Positions 20,698 to 31,551 of a stretch of DNA of 64,000 bases are shown here, piece by piece. Made by a program: the position numbers and the translations under genes. The notes beneath the pieces were generated by a model. The model was given only the letters and a program-made list of their open reading frames with translations. It did no database searches and was not told the DNA's origin. Source of the DNA: Batillaria attramentaria (Eukaryota; Mollusca; Gastropoda; Batillariidae); NCBI GenBank assembly GCA_018292915.2, contig JACVVK020000454.1:342001-406000 (forward strand), in the 5' to 3' direction. Position 1 is the first letter of the stretch. Each line of letters begins with the position of its first letter.

Positions 20698-21150
20698 AGG
20701 TACATGTACCACAGTGAGCCGTTCGGGGTTACTCGGAGCTAGCAGGGCGTTCCGTAGGCCAGCAGACGTAGAAAGCTCACTGGGCGAGGTCCACGCTACT
20801 CGGGCCAGGATCAGGAAGTCAGATTTTCTCCGGGTTCAGTGAGTGCTGGTTCCCACACGTTCTTACACATCGCCATTACCCGCTGTCTTCCTGACACGGA
20901 TCTCGCCATTACCCGCTGTCTTCCTGACACGGATCTGATATCACCTGATGACGTTTTTCTCACCAGTTTCAAACCCCATCATTGACGCTTGCTGCATCGC
21001 CGTTACATACGGGTATTTTGTCATCGTCTTCCGGTCTCTTAGCTCACAGTGTCAGATGCATGATGGGACTGAAAAAACAACAACCGACAACATGATTTGT
21101 TGTGCTGGTCGACATGACCTGTTGTTTCGTGCAGCTTAAAGCAACTACAT
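20698..21150. other. No gene seen; one 36-bp direct duplication
   Basis: CATTACCCGCTGTCTTCCTG followed by ACACGGATCT occurs twice at about 20871-20938. Otherwise unclassified. Confidence 0.55.
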
Positions 21151-21440
21151 CCAGCGGTTTTGTTGTTGTTGTTAATTTTTTGGTCGATTGTTTTTGTTGT
21201 TGTTAATTTTGCTGTTTGTTGTTGTTTTTGTTAATTTTGATGTTTATTGTTGTTCTTGTTCTTCTTTCTGTTTCACTGTTGGTTTTTTTTGTTGTTTTTG
21301 TAGTTTTTTTGTTTTTGTTGTTTTTGTTTTTTTGTTGTTGTTTTGTTGCTTTTTTGTTGTCGTTTTTGTTGTTGGTTTTGCTTTTGTTGTTTTTGCTGTT
21401 GTTTGTTTGTTGTTGGTGGTTTTGTTGTTGTTTTAAACAG
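21151..21440. repeat. T/G-only low-complexity tract (GTT/GTTTTT)
   Basis: About 290 bp nearly devoid of A and C on the plus strand. Long hydrophobic ORFs (L, F, V) arise from composition only. Confidence 0.9.
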
Positions 21441-21485
21441 AAAGCCATCAAACCGAAACATGCAATGTATAAACATGTAATATAT

Positions 21486-21487
<2 letters not shown>

Positions 21488-21547
<60 letters not shown>
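21488..21547. repeat. (AC)n(AT)n compound microsatellite
   Basis: CA repeats to 21533 pass directly into TA repeats. Confidence 0.95.
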
Positions 21548-21649
21548 CATATTGTTGATTTTTAGCCGCTCATATGTAACATATATAACCATGTAATATA
21601 TATAAACATGTAATATATCCGGTTCAAACTGAGGCTCTGGTGTCTGTCT

Positions 21650-21860
21650 AGTGGCATGGAGGTGTTTTGTTGAAGAGTAAGGAGCGATTAACACGAACAC
21701 ATCGCTCAGCTAGTGAAGTCTCCTGCTTTGAAGAAACGAAAATGTTTGGTTTGGGCAGTCCGAATTCGGCCGGTTGACGACAGCCGACGGCAAAAGTGAT
21801 GATCAAGGGACGGAACTCCTGTTTTCAGTCTCAGTCTGATTACCAGGTCGACATTATCCG
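21650..21860 (+). mobile_element. Dispersed repeat, copy without telomeric insert (partner at 56075)
   Basis: Shared with 56075-56310 in order: TTTTGTTGAAGA, AGTGAAGTCTCCTG/AGTGCAGTCTCCTG, AATGTTTGGTTTG, AGTCCGAATTC/AGTCTGAATTC, GTGATCAAGGGA and CTTGTTTTCAGT/CCTGTTTTCAGT. No coding capacity seen. Unclassified family. Confidence 0.72.
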
Positions 21861-22846
21861 TATTCGGTAACAAGCACAAGACTTGTACATGTGTGAAACG
21901 TTGTTGTCAAGAACTGTGGAGCTTTCGAGTGGATGTGGCCGCTTGAGTTTATGCATAATTCGCTCGGACAGCGCTCGGATGAAGCTGTCATCAAGAACAC
22001 CAGTACACTATCTGTATCTGAATCTCGTGTCATGTCACGCCAAACAGTGTCAGCAATTTGCCGGAACCTGTGTCAACTAGACCACGTGATTACAGTGTAC
22101 CACGTGACATGTTGTTAGTATAGCTGTCCTTTCATTCTGCTTAGCGGGGACAGTTACTGCAACATGTGCAGCGGGACCCAAACTCTGTCAACTCACCATG
22201 TCACATCTCCTGTATTTGCGTCGCAATTTTTCGTGATGATGACGCTTGTAGCACGGATATCAGTCATGCTGAGTGGGTATGGGTGAGATATCGGCCATGA
22301 TGAGGCGGTATGGGTGAGATTGTGTAGGGATTAAACTTGACATTTCCCAGCCGTCCTCCCCTAAGACAAGGCTTCAATATCTCATGAATAAACAACGACA
22401 AGGCAGTTTTACGGTGCTCGGATAACAGCTTTTTAATCTGTACTCATCGCTAGGGGGGGTTCAAATGGCCGCATGTCGCTGCGGAAAGTGGTCACGTGAT
22501 TTGTTGGCAAGTGATCCAGACAGTGAACGGTATATCAGATACATCCGGGGCTATACCCAAGGGAGAGAAGTGCGCCTACGTTGTCTCCCTTGCAGCCTCC
22601 ACTTACCTATCCGTTCCCACTGAGTGAGTGCTACTTTCCGCTGCTCCAATCACTAATAGCTATTTTTTGTTCTATACCCGCCAGTCAGTCAGTCTTTTGT
22701 CCGAAATTGTCCACCTTCCCTTCAATGGTTTCTCACCATTCCTCTCTCTTCCTCCCAACACATCACACCGCCCACTTAGCCAACAAAAACGGTAAGAAAA
22801 ACATTCACTTTTTTTGAAGGGACAAAGGCCACAGGCCGACCTCTGC

Positions 22847-22849
<3 letters not shown>
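21861..22849. other. No gene seen
   Basis: One approximate 46-bp duplication at 22256-22320 (ATGGGTGAGAT shared). No domain or RNA gene recognised. Confidence 0.5.
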
Positions 22850-22879
<30 letters not shown>

Positions 22880-23233
22880 TGTATAGGCGCTTTACCCAAT
22901 TTCGTGAATCGGCTCAAAGCGCCGCGAACTGAAACCAACAAGCACGCACTGGACATGAACACATTACTATCACGTGGTGCGAAGGGTCAGCTCAACTATT
23001 TAAGTTTCGGAATTTAGATTTGCATTTGTTTTTCAAATTTTGAGGGCTGAACATTTCCAAAGCAGAGAGGGAGAAAGCCGGAGTACCCGGAGAGAACCCA
23101 CGACGGTCGGCCCGAATAAACTGACGTTGTGACAAATGGGAAGGAAAAATTCTTTGCCCCGAGTGGGACTCGAACCTGCCCTCTCGTATTGGTGACGAAG
23201 TCTCTTAGCCACCAGACTACCGACCGCCCCACC
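22850..23233 (-). mobile_element. tRNA-derived SINE, family 2, with (ATT)n tail
   Basis: On the minus strand the head (23233 to about 23155) is tRNA-like: GTGGCTAAGAGACT (A-box region) and GGTTCGAGTCCC (B box). The body carries GTGGGTTCTCTCCGGGTACT and CCGGCTTTCTCCCTC, a block of the type conserved in several animal SINEs. The 3' end reads GGCGCTTTGAGCC, then GTAAAGCGCC and TATACATTATTATT. Length is about 385 bp. The 3' design matches 24641-24700, 45140-45220 and 46416-46505. Confidence 0.85.
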
Positions 23234-23291
23234 GATGACAAATCCTGATATCGTGAGGATGTGTGCAAACCTTTACTTAGAGCCTTTTCCG

Positions 23292-23690
23292 CCTCGTCAC
23301 CACTCCTCGTCACCACTCCTCGTCACCACTCCTCGTCACCACTCCTCGTCACCACGCCTCGTCACCACTCCTTGTCACCACTCCTCGTCACCACGCCTCG
23401 TCACCACTCCTCGTCACCACGCCTCGTCACCACGCCTCGTCACCACGCCTCGTCACCACGCCTCGTCACCACGCCTCGTCACCACTCCTCGTCACCACGC
23501 CTCGTCACCACGCCTCGTCACCACGCCTCGTCACCACTCCTCGTCACCACTCCTCGTCACCACTCCTCGTCACCACTCCTCGTCACCACTCCTTGTCACC
23601 ACTCCTCGTCACCACTCCTCGTCACCACTCCTCGTCACCACGCCTCGTCACCACTCCTCGTCACCACTCCTCGTCACCACTCCTTGTCAC
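23292..23690. repeat. 13-bp minisatellite, about 30 copies
   Basis: Unit CCTCGTCACCACT with ACT/ACG and CTT variants. A period of 13 keeps three frames open, so the H/S/P-rich ORFs of 105-157 codons are artefacts. Confidence 0.95.
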
Positions 23691-24374
23691 CATGAGACAC
23701 GAGCCTAAATGTACGGATGTCGCTCGTTCAGATCCAGCAATGATAAGAGAGGCGAGGGTCCGCTTGGTCGGGAACACAAGACACGCTGGGTATCTGAGGC
23801 ACGATGCGCTACTGCGGTTTGCAGTTCGCGAAGAACTCAAATTTCTATTTGGCAGTAGAAGCCACATGGGGTGGAAGGCAATACTACAAGTTTACACAGC
23901 TCTAAAATAGACTTAGGAAAGACCACTAACACAGCACTGGCAGCCTCCTTGCGGAATGCTTTTTTAAATTTTTTTAATAGTCTTTTTCTTCGTCATTATT
24001 TTTTCTCACCCTGAAGTAGGCTACTTAAACCCTGATTAACCCCCCCCCCCCCCCCCCCTCTCCACTGATGCTGGGTGATTGAGAAAGTGTCACTTGAAGT
24101 GTTGTAATGGCTGTGTGATAAGTGGCCGACACTTCATGTCCTCTACAGTTCACATCGATTTTCACACTTTCACCCAATTTCACCACATCCCCTCGCTAAT
24201 CCAGAGCCCAGTCACCCAGTGAGGCCCTGTAGGGGTTTCCGCAAACACTCTCCCTTTCCCAGTTTTTACTTCAAACTGCGCCCCACCACAGTGTCTCCAA
24301 AGTGCACGGCTTCAAACAGGGTATAGCCAGTATGATGATGCGACAAGTGTACGTCTTACAATTCCAAAAAGAAA
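23691..24374. other. No gene seen; poly-C run
   Basis: The array ORF continues to 23910 through non-repeat sequence, but the 70 or so residues there match nothing known to me. Poly-C at about 24040-24058. Confidence 0.45.
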
Positions 24375-24530
24375 CAGGAAGCACTCAGTGTCGGACATCG
24401 TTCATTCCGTATTGTAGCCCCACGTGTCTGGAAGTGGCTGCCAACCCAACAACGCAATTATGCCAACACTTTCAAATCATGACTCATCTTCTCTGTCAGG
24501 AGTTTTGCCCCGAACACATCAGTTCCTTTG
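24375..24530 (+). pseudogene. LINE C-terminal relic with frameshift
   Basis: From about 24384 the plus strand encodes LSVGHRSFRIVAPRVWKWLP and then TQQRN...TFKS, the C-terminal signature of Jockey/CR1/L2-type LINE ORF2 (R-SF-V--PR-WN-LP ... FK). A stop follows at 24480. The expected continuation (KTHLF-like) is found one frame over as MTHLLCQEF, so a frameshift lies near 24477. Upstream RT sequence is not visible, so the copy is 5' truncated. Its 3' UTR is interrupted by (GT)n at 24590-24640 and ends at the tail 24641-24700. The family is known; the clade is inferred. Confidence 0.75.
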
Positions 24531-24589
24531 TTATACAGGTTTTTTTTTATTCACAGTGTGTATTCGTGAAAGGTTGTGGGAAAGGGAGG

Positions 24590-24640
<51 letters not shown>
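24590..24640. repeat. (GT)n microsatellite
   Basis: Uninterrupted GT repeats inside the presumed 3' UTR of the LINE relic. Confidence 0.97.
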
Positions 24641-24641
<1 letters not shown>

Positions 24642-24700
24642 GCGCAGTGAGTCCTGTTCTGTGATAGCCTGCGCTTTATTATCCTTATTATTAGTAGTAT
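24641..24700 (+). mobile_element. LINE 3' tail, hairpin plus (ATT)n
   Basis: AGCGCAGTGAGTCC, a short loop, CTGCGCTTTATTATCC, then TTATTATTAG. GCGCA and TGCGC can pair. It lies about 115 bp after the LINE C-terminal relic in the same orientation, so it is probably that element's end. Confidence 0.65.
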
Positions 24701-25299
24701 ATTATATGGAGTATTATCTGCAAACAAAGCTATTCCATCACCGTGAAACACATTGTTGCTGGAGCGATAGTGGCGCCAATGAATCAGCACCATGACACAC
24801 CATGTGTTCATACGCACCTGACCGCATTAAATGAAAGACAAGACAAGCTGGAAATGGTGAGATACTCACGGGCTATATACATTCAGCCTGTACACTTAGC
24901 TGACTCGTTGCTCGCGACAAGGGAGGCAATGGCCACGGTAATCCAACAGGGGAAGGAACTCGACACCGCTCTCAGTGTGAAGCATGCGGTAATGACACGT
25001 TTTTAGTTTGCCGGCATATGACATCGGACAATTTGTTAATAAAATCAGATTCTGCACGTTTTAAGTCATGATGGAAGATACTTTGGAGTTCTTTTCTTTT
25101 CTCGTGGTTTCGTTGGGTACAAAAATCTCAGTAATAACTTTAGTTATTGTTGACTGTGCTTTTCCCCTTTAAGTTACAAGAATAAGTGAAACTTATGATG
25201 TCAGTCATGTTTTATATATATATATTAGCCTGCACTATTCGCCACGTCACAGAGTGCGTGTAAAAAACCACCAGTGCGCGGATAAAAATCATTCGAGTG
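24701..25299. other. No gene seen
   Basis: Unclassified; short TA tract at 25211-25228. Confidence 0.5.
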
Positions 25300-25460
25300 T
25301 AAAACATCCGGTTGCCGTGGCAACATCAAAACCTTTTAGCTGCACTTCCGCGTCCACTTCCGGTCATGTGACACCGCGCATGCTCATGACGTTACCGCGA
25401 GATTAATCAGCGAGATAATGATTTAGAAAGTGCTGGTATCATTTTTATGGCTGCCGCTCT
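25300..25460. promoter_or_regulatory. Promoter-like cluster with perfect RFX X-box
   Basis: GTTGCCGTGGCAAC at 25311-25324 is a perfect inverted repeat of the RFX X-box half-site. Within 80 bp follow two ETS-type CACTTCCG/ACTTCCGG sites (about 25343-25362), TCATGTGAC, CGCGCATGCTC (NRF1-like, about 25375) and a CATGACG element; a YY1-like ATGGCTGCCGC lies at about 25447. The local CpG content is higher than in the surroundings. This combination is typical of TATA-less promoters, and X-boxes of ciliary genes, in animals. Strand and target gene are not apparent: downstream ORF 25777-26082 (101 codons) has no recognisable domain. Chance or a transposon origin remains possible. Confidence 0.4.
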
Positions 25461-26137
25461 CTCGACCTCCTGCCCTGTTTCCGGCGACACAAGTTGAGCA
25501 AGATAAGTTTTGGGGCTGCTTGCAATGCAGGCCATGATTATTTACGATCATTGAAACATTCTGGTAATTTATGTCGAGTCCGTCACGTACTTCTCCACTT
25601 TCTTCAAATTCTATAGAGAAGAAATAGTTAGATGTGAGTAAAAAAAAATTAAAGTTGGTAGCGCACAGAAATTACAGGTACACCAGACAATCACTAACAA
25701 ATGAGAAAACAACAACAACAACAACAACAACAACGTCAACGAGAACATCAGCAACAACGATAACTAACGCGAGTATGTGCCATTCTTGCATATAGGGCCC
25801 TTTAAGCTGTCGGCATCATTGAAGGAGAAAGGCAAAGTTGTATTGGTCATGTTCAACATGAGTTGGTCACCTACATCAAGATACGTCACTATCCGTCCTT
25901 TGCTGAATACGGCAAATACATGTTCTCGTCACGTGACATCACTGACTGGGTGTGTTTACTCCATCATGTACATCTGTACCGTTCATCTAACCTATTCGTC
26001 TGCGGACAATGACCTGTGCTTGACTTTTCCCTCCGGTATAACCTGGTGTTCACATTACTGGAACGGCAGCTACAGTCATTAGAAGGTACACGATAGAGAA
26101 ACAAAAATCCATTTACTGCTAACTGTGTGAGTCTGCG

Positions 26138-26138
<1 letters not shown>
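25461..26138. other. No recognisable gene
   Basis: (CAA)n at 25709-25733. The 101-codon ORF at 25777-26082 on the plus strand is unrecognised; I would not call it without transcript support. Confidence 0.45.

Positions 26139-26213
<75 letters not shown>
26139..26213. repeat. (GT)n microsatellite
   Basis: About 37 GT units. Confidence 0.97.
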
Positions 26214-26214
<1 letters not shown>

Positions 26215-26218
26215 TCAG

Positions 26219-26400
26219 AGAAATACTGACTGACTGACTGACTGACTGACTGAAACGTTTATTTCAGGATAAAGACTTGTAGGCATGGTCTGCCTATCTT
26301 ACAAGCTGTCCTGCTAATCTAGGAACACTAAAAAAAATAAAGGCTAACATTACAAAAAAACAAACAAAAAAAGTATACCAGACACAAAGGGAGTAAATCT
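26219..26400 (-). mobile_element. LINE 3' end with (CAGT)n tail
   Basis: Minus strand: GACAGCTTGTAAGATAGGCA, GACCATGCCTACAAG, TCCTGAAATAAACGTTT, then (CAGT)n (26227-26252 on the plus strand). The region 35998-36070 shares TTGTAAGAYAGGCAGA in the same context, so both belong to one LINE family with different short tails. No ORF is left. Confidence 0.68.
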
Positions 26401-26484
26401 AATTAGAAAATAGAAAAACAACCATGCAAAGATACAAAGCGCAGGAAATTCAAAGGAAACACATCGGAAAATAGGTGAAGAAGT

Positions 26485-26521
<37 letters not shown>

Positions 26522-27203
26522 AGGGGTAGGGGGGGGGGGCGGTTTTCCTATTATTTTTGCGCTTGTTATCTGATTAGCTTCCGTAGAAAAGTAAAGCGCC
26601 TCCTGCTGACAAGCTGATGACTAAGTGCACATTTACTTTAGTGATTTACTCGCTTGTATCTGAACGCCATCCAGTCCACCCTCAGGGTTTTTGTCCCAGT
26701 ACATAAAACATTGTCGGATCTATAATTATCGGCAGACGGCCATGACCCGAGGGGCGATGACTGGGGTGTAAATTAAATCATCATCACCGACCACAAGAGT
26801 TGTAGAACATGACAGAAGCGTGCAATTGGTAACATGGTTGTAACTGTACATGTTGGTAACTGTACATGCTGGTAACTGTACATGCTCATAATGGTCTGTA
26901 TGTTAGTGGAGCTCTGGGTGCGAGACGCCCACATCTACTGGTCGCGAAATTCTGAAATGAAACGGCCCGAAGTTGTGTAAACCAATGATATGACAGCAGC
27001 ACTGTAACAGACACCGTGGTGGTTTTTTGTTTCGCGTTAATGACCAGTATAGCTCTGAATGCACTACACTACCGTCCGCCATGGTGTGCGAGGAAACAAT
27101 TCAGTCTTCTACCCAGCGGATGCCCGCTGCACTGGCTTACTCCTCGATATTTGCGTCGCCTGAAACCGTCTGGTTCAGTAACATGAATACCTTAGGGGTA
27201 AAT
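26401..27203. other. No gene seen; simple repeats
   Basis: (AG)n and G-rich tract at 26491-26540; three imperfect copies of TGGTAACTGTACATG at 26835-26887. Confidence 0.55.
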
Positions 27204-28955
27204 GTGAACACGGACATCAGTTTGACCCCAGTATTAGTGTGAACACGGACATCAGTTTGACCCCAGTATTAGTGTGAACACGGACATCAGTTTGACCCCA
27301 GTATTAGTGTGAACACGGACATCAGTTTGACCCCAGTATCAGTGTGAACACGGACATCAGTTTGACCCCAGTATCAGTGTGAACACGGACATCAGTTTGA
27401 CCCCAGTATTAGTGTGAACACGGACATCAGTTTGACCCCAGTATTAGTGTGAACACGGACATCAGTTTTGACCCCAGTATTACTGTGAACACGGACATCA
27501 GTTTGACCCCAGTATTACTGTGAACACGGACATCAGTTTGACCCCAGTATTAGTGTGAACACGGACATCAGTTTGACCCTAGTATTACTGTGAACACGGA
27601 CATCAGTTTGACCCCAGTATTAGTGTGAACACGGACATCAGTTTGACCACAGTAGCAGTGTGAACACGGACATCAGTTTGACCACAGTAGTAGTGTGAAC
27701 ACGGACATCAGTTTGACCCCAGTATTAGTGTGAACACGGACATCAGTTTGACCCTAGTATTACTGTGAACACGGACATCAGTTTGACCCCAGTATTAGTG
27801 TGAACACGGACATCAGTTTGACCCTAGTATTAGTGTGAACACGGACATCAGTTTGACCCCAGTATTACTGTGAACACGGACATCAGTTTGACCCCAGTAT
27901 CAGTGTGAACACGGACATCAGTTTGACCCTAGTATTACTGTGAACACGGACATCAGTTTGACCCTAGTATTACTGTGAACACGGACATCAGTTTGACCCC
28001 AGTAGTAGTGTGAACACGGACATCAGTTTGACCACAGTAGCAGTGTGAACACGGACATCAGTTTGACCCCAGTATTAGTGTGAACACGGACATCAGTTTG
28101 ACCCCAGTATTAGTGTGAACACAGACATCAGTTTGACCCCAGTATTAGTGTGAACACGGACATCAGTTTGACCCCAGTATTAGTGTGAACACGGACATCA
28201 GTTTGACCCCAGTATCACTGTGAACACGGACATCAGTTTGACCCTAGTATTAGTGTGAACACGGACATCAGTTTGACCCCAGTATTACTGTGAACACGGA
28301 CATCAGTTTGACTCTAGTATTACTGTGAACACGGACATCAGTTTGACCCCAGTAGCAGTGTGAACACGGACATCAGTTTGACCACAGTAGCAGTGTGAAC
28401 ACGGACATCAGTTTGACCACAGTATCAGTGTGAACATGGACATCAGTTTGACCCCAGTATTAGTGTGAACACGGACATCGGTTTGACCCCAGTATTAGTG
28501 TGAACACGGACATCAGTTTGACCCTAGTATTACTGTGAACACGGACATCAGTTTGACCCCAGTATTAGTGTGAACACGGACATCAGTTTGACCACAGTAG
28601 CAGTGTGAACACGGACATCAGTTTGACCACAGTAGTAGTGTGAACATGGACATCAGTTTGACCCCAGTATTAGTGTGAACACGGACATCAGTTTGACCCC
28701 AGTATTAGTGTGAACACGGACATCAGTTTGACCCCAGTATTAGTGTGAACACGGACATCAGTTTGACCCCAGTATTAGTGTGAACACGGACATCAGTTTG
28801 ACCCTAGAATTAGTGTGAACACGGACATCAGTTTGACCCCAGTATCAGTGTGAACACGGACATCAGTTTGACCCCAGTATTACTGTGAACACGGACATCA
28901 GTTTGACCCCAGTATTAGTGTGAACACGGACATCAGTTTGACCCGGCCTGATATT
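27204..28955. repeat. 35-bp satellite array, about 50 copies
   Basis: Unit with GTGAACACGGACATCAGTTT then GACCCCAGTATTAGT. The last five bases and the CCCC/CCAC/CCTA site vary in a mosaic that repeats over several units. The array has the same period as, but no sequence relation to, the array at 9486-11872. Confidence 0.97.
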
Positions 28956-29864
28956 AGTGTGGGGATGTGGAACTGAATGATTCCTCAATCCATGTCTACT
29001 GATGATTGCTCGTTACCACCACTCCACATCAGCCTGACATTAATTGTCGCACGTTGTTCGCCTGTCCATCCCACGTGTCAGGGAAAACCATCCCACGTGT
29101 CAGGGAAAACCATCCCACGTGTCAGGGAAAATTGTCCCATAGAAGGTGCAGAGCAGCGTCAGCTGGCCGCTAAAGAGATGTTATGGGATTTTGACTGGCG
29201 TAAGAACTCCCTTACCCTGACAAAGTGCCGCCCCATCAGACACATTCTCGTGAAGTCTCGTTCAGCTGATGATGGCGTCGACAGTCACGTGAGTATAATC
29301 AGATTGTCTCACGCCGCCTGACGGGGGTCAGTGAAGGGCAGTAACTAGGGTTTAAGTCAATTGCGGTCGAGAAAGGGACATAATAAGTGGGTTGGCCTCA
29401 GGGCCACGTTGGGCGGGTTTGGGGGGAGATGGAATAAGTTGTGCCCTGCCTTCCGCAATACAGACTCACGCACTTGTTGAGTGACAGCGTTTAATAATGG
29501 ACTTAGCCAAGGCCGTCCTAAATGAGCGCCACGCAACCCTTGCTCTGCCATCAGTTTAAACCGCGCTGCCACAATCCTCAGTCCTTCCGCCCTGTAATCG
29601 GCAACGCCAATCCCCGCCACTCTCCTCCACTCAAGGGAGAGAATTTAAGCTCCCAGTGGCATGTGCATTCACGCTGGGAAGAAAGACGAGCTATCATCGC
29701 CATGGCAACTACTGTCATATGAAACTGTGCCTTGGATGGAGACTCGAGTCTATAGTATCATCTGTCTATAGTATCATCTGTCTATAGTATCATCTGTCTA
29801 TAGTATCATCTGTCTTTTAATATTGTCAGCTGAGATGACCACTTTCCTATCATTGTGGCGTCAC
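28956..29864. other. No gene seen; two small tandem repeats
   Basis: A 22-bp unit (CATCCCACGTGTCAGGGAAA) three times at 29068-29130, and a 16-bp unit (TCTATAGTATCATCTG) four times at 29749-29814. Short ORFs here are not recognisable. Confidence 0.6.
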
Positions 29865-30075
29865 CTACAGCGTCACGACCGACAAGTTGCGTCATCTAAG
29901 ACGTAACTTATGACGTCCAAGGCGACAACGTATACAGTATGACGTCTCTCCGACAAGGTAGGTCACGTAAGACGTCACCGCCGAGAAGATACGTGACGTA
30001 GGACATCACCGCGGGCAAGACACGTCGCCTACGTGACACGTAACCACCGACACGGTATTCATCGTACCTTGTCAC
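29865..30075. repeat. Degenerate repeat rich in ACGT/TGACGT motifs
   Basis: Diverged units of about 35-50 bp share CGACAAG, TACGTGACGTA-like and GACGTCACCG blocks. About ten ACGT cores lie within 200 bp. Mutation has blurred the periodicity. Confidence 0.6.
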
Positions 30076-30559
30076 CAAAGGCACGTGATCTCCTGGAACA
30101 ACCTCCGCCAGTATCCAGCAAAAACCTACAACGATGCGATGGTACGTACGGTCATTGTCTTTGCTCGTACCAAGTCTTGACATGCACGCACTGGATCGCT
30201 CTCCAGTCGTTTGCGTCCCTGGTTTTGGCGACAAGATACACCGCGACAAGATATGCCGCCATGGTACTTGAGGTACCAGTTTTAGTCGTAAGAACTTTGA
30301 TAATGATCAGTGTAGCGCCAGCAGCGCGCTGGACTGAGAATCGCCCGCCAAGTTTCACTGCATTATTTCTGCACTCCGACAAGTCATTACATTCCGGAAT
30401 AGCGTCCCAACTCAGTCAGTAAGAAATTAACCGGGATGTTACTCCCACACATGACGTAGTTACCCGATATAGCGACGGTTACTTCAGCACTGATAAACTC
30501 CCAAACACCCACAAACCCCACCCACTGCGGCGGACCACTTCACCACTTCTGACACCAGC
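30076..30559. other. No gene seen
   Basis: Unclassified sequence; overlapping ORFs on both strands lack motifs. Confidence 0.5.
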
Positions 30560-30640
30560 ACGAACCAATCCTACTGCGCGTCATTGGTGACTGACGTCAT
30601 AATGACGTTTCAGTTTACGTCAGACTCTTCCGGAATGCTG
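30560..30640. promoter_or_regulatory. CCAAT/CRE cluster, promoter-like
   Basis: Reverse CCAAT (ATTGG, about 30585), palindromic CRE TGACGTCA (about 30593-30600), then TAATGACG, TTTACGTCAG and CTTCCGG within 60 bp. The CCAAT-CRE spacing resembles animal proximal promoters. No downstream gene was recognised, so this is a weak call. Confidence 0.3.
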
Positions 30641-31085
30641 GCTAGTATTCTGACGGTGTGTTTCTGATAGGACGCTGTAAACGCCAGCTAGATTCACGCA
30701 AAGTTCACTGTTGCTCTACCGTACATCTTGTGAAGTCCCCAGCGACGAAACTACACAAACCGTACAGCCGCCAGTACTCTGAAGTCGCCATGTTGTTACA
30801 CAAAGCCTAGCAGCGCAATGCTCCATTAGACAGACATATTGACAGTAATCAACAGAAACCTCCGTCAACACAGAAAATCACCAACATCGACTATTTGTGT
30901 GGATGCATGAATTTTGCTGTGTGGACTGTTGCTAAACTAAGTTAGACTATTTTGGGTGCCCTCGGCAGGCCTCTGTTTGTCCATGGTTAGACGCTTTTGT
31001 TGATTTTGTCCGTGAACGACGGACGGGGTGTGGCCTGTGGACTGATGATGTCGTGTCTTGTACAGACAGCGCATCGTGTAGTCGG
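30641..31085. other. No gene seen
   Basis: Unclassified sequence up to the 37-bp array. Confidence 0.5.
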
Positions 31086-31551
31086 ACACGTTCCTACACT
31101 AAGTGATGAAGTGGCTAGGTGGACACGTTCCTACACTAAGTGATGAAGTGGCTAGGTGGAAACGTTCCTACACTAAGTGATTATGTGGGTAGGTGGACAC
31201 GTTCCTACACTAAGTGATTATGTGGGTAGATGGACACGTTCCTACACTAAGTGATGAAGTGGCTAGGTGGACACGTTCCTACACTAAGTGATGAAGTGGC
31301 TAGGTGGACACGTTCCTACACTAAGTGATTATGTGGGTAGATGGACACGTTCCTACACTAAGTGATGAAGTGGCTAGGTGGACACGTTCCTACACTAAGT
31401 GATTATGTGGGTAGATGGACACGTTCCTACACTAAGTGATGAAGTGGCTAGGTGGACACGTTCCTACAATAAGTGATGAAGTGGCTAGGTGGACACGTTC
31501 CTACACTAAGTGATGAAGTGGCTAGGTAGACACGTTCCTACACTAAGTGAT
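31086..31551. repeat. 37-bp minisatellite, 12.5 copies
   Basis: Unit with ACACGTTCCTACACTAAGTG then ATGAAGTGGCTAGGTGG. Two unit types (GATGAAGTGGC and GATTATGTGGG) alternate in blocks. Confidence 0.95.

Noticed and set aside
21188..21700. Hydrophobic or Asn/Lys-rich ORFs (82-165 codons)
   Set aside because: They arise from the T/G-only tract plus (AC)n; no signal peptide or membrane protein can be claimed.
23693..23910. Unique 72-codon continuation after the 13-bp array (MRHEPKCTDVARS...)
   Set aside because: Only open by extension from the array, no recognised motif; not called as a gene.
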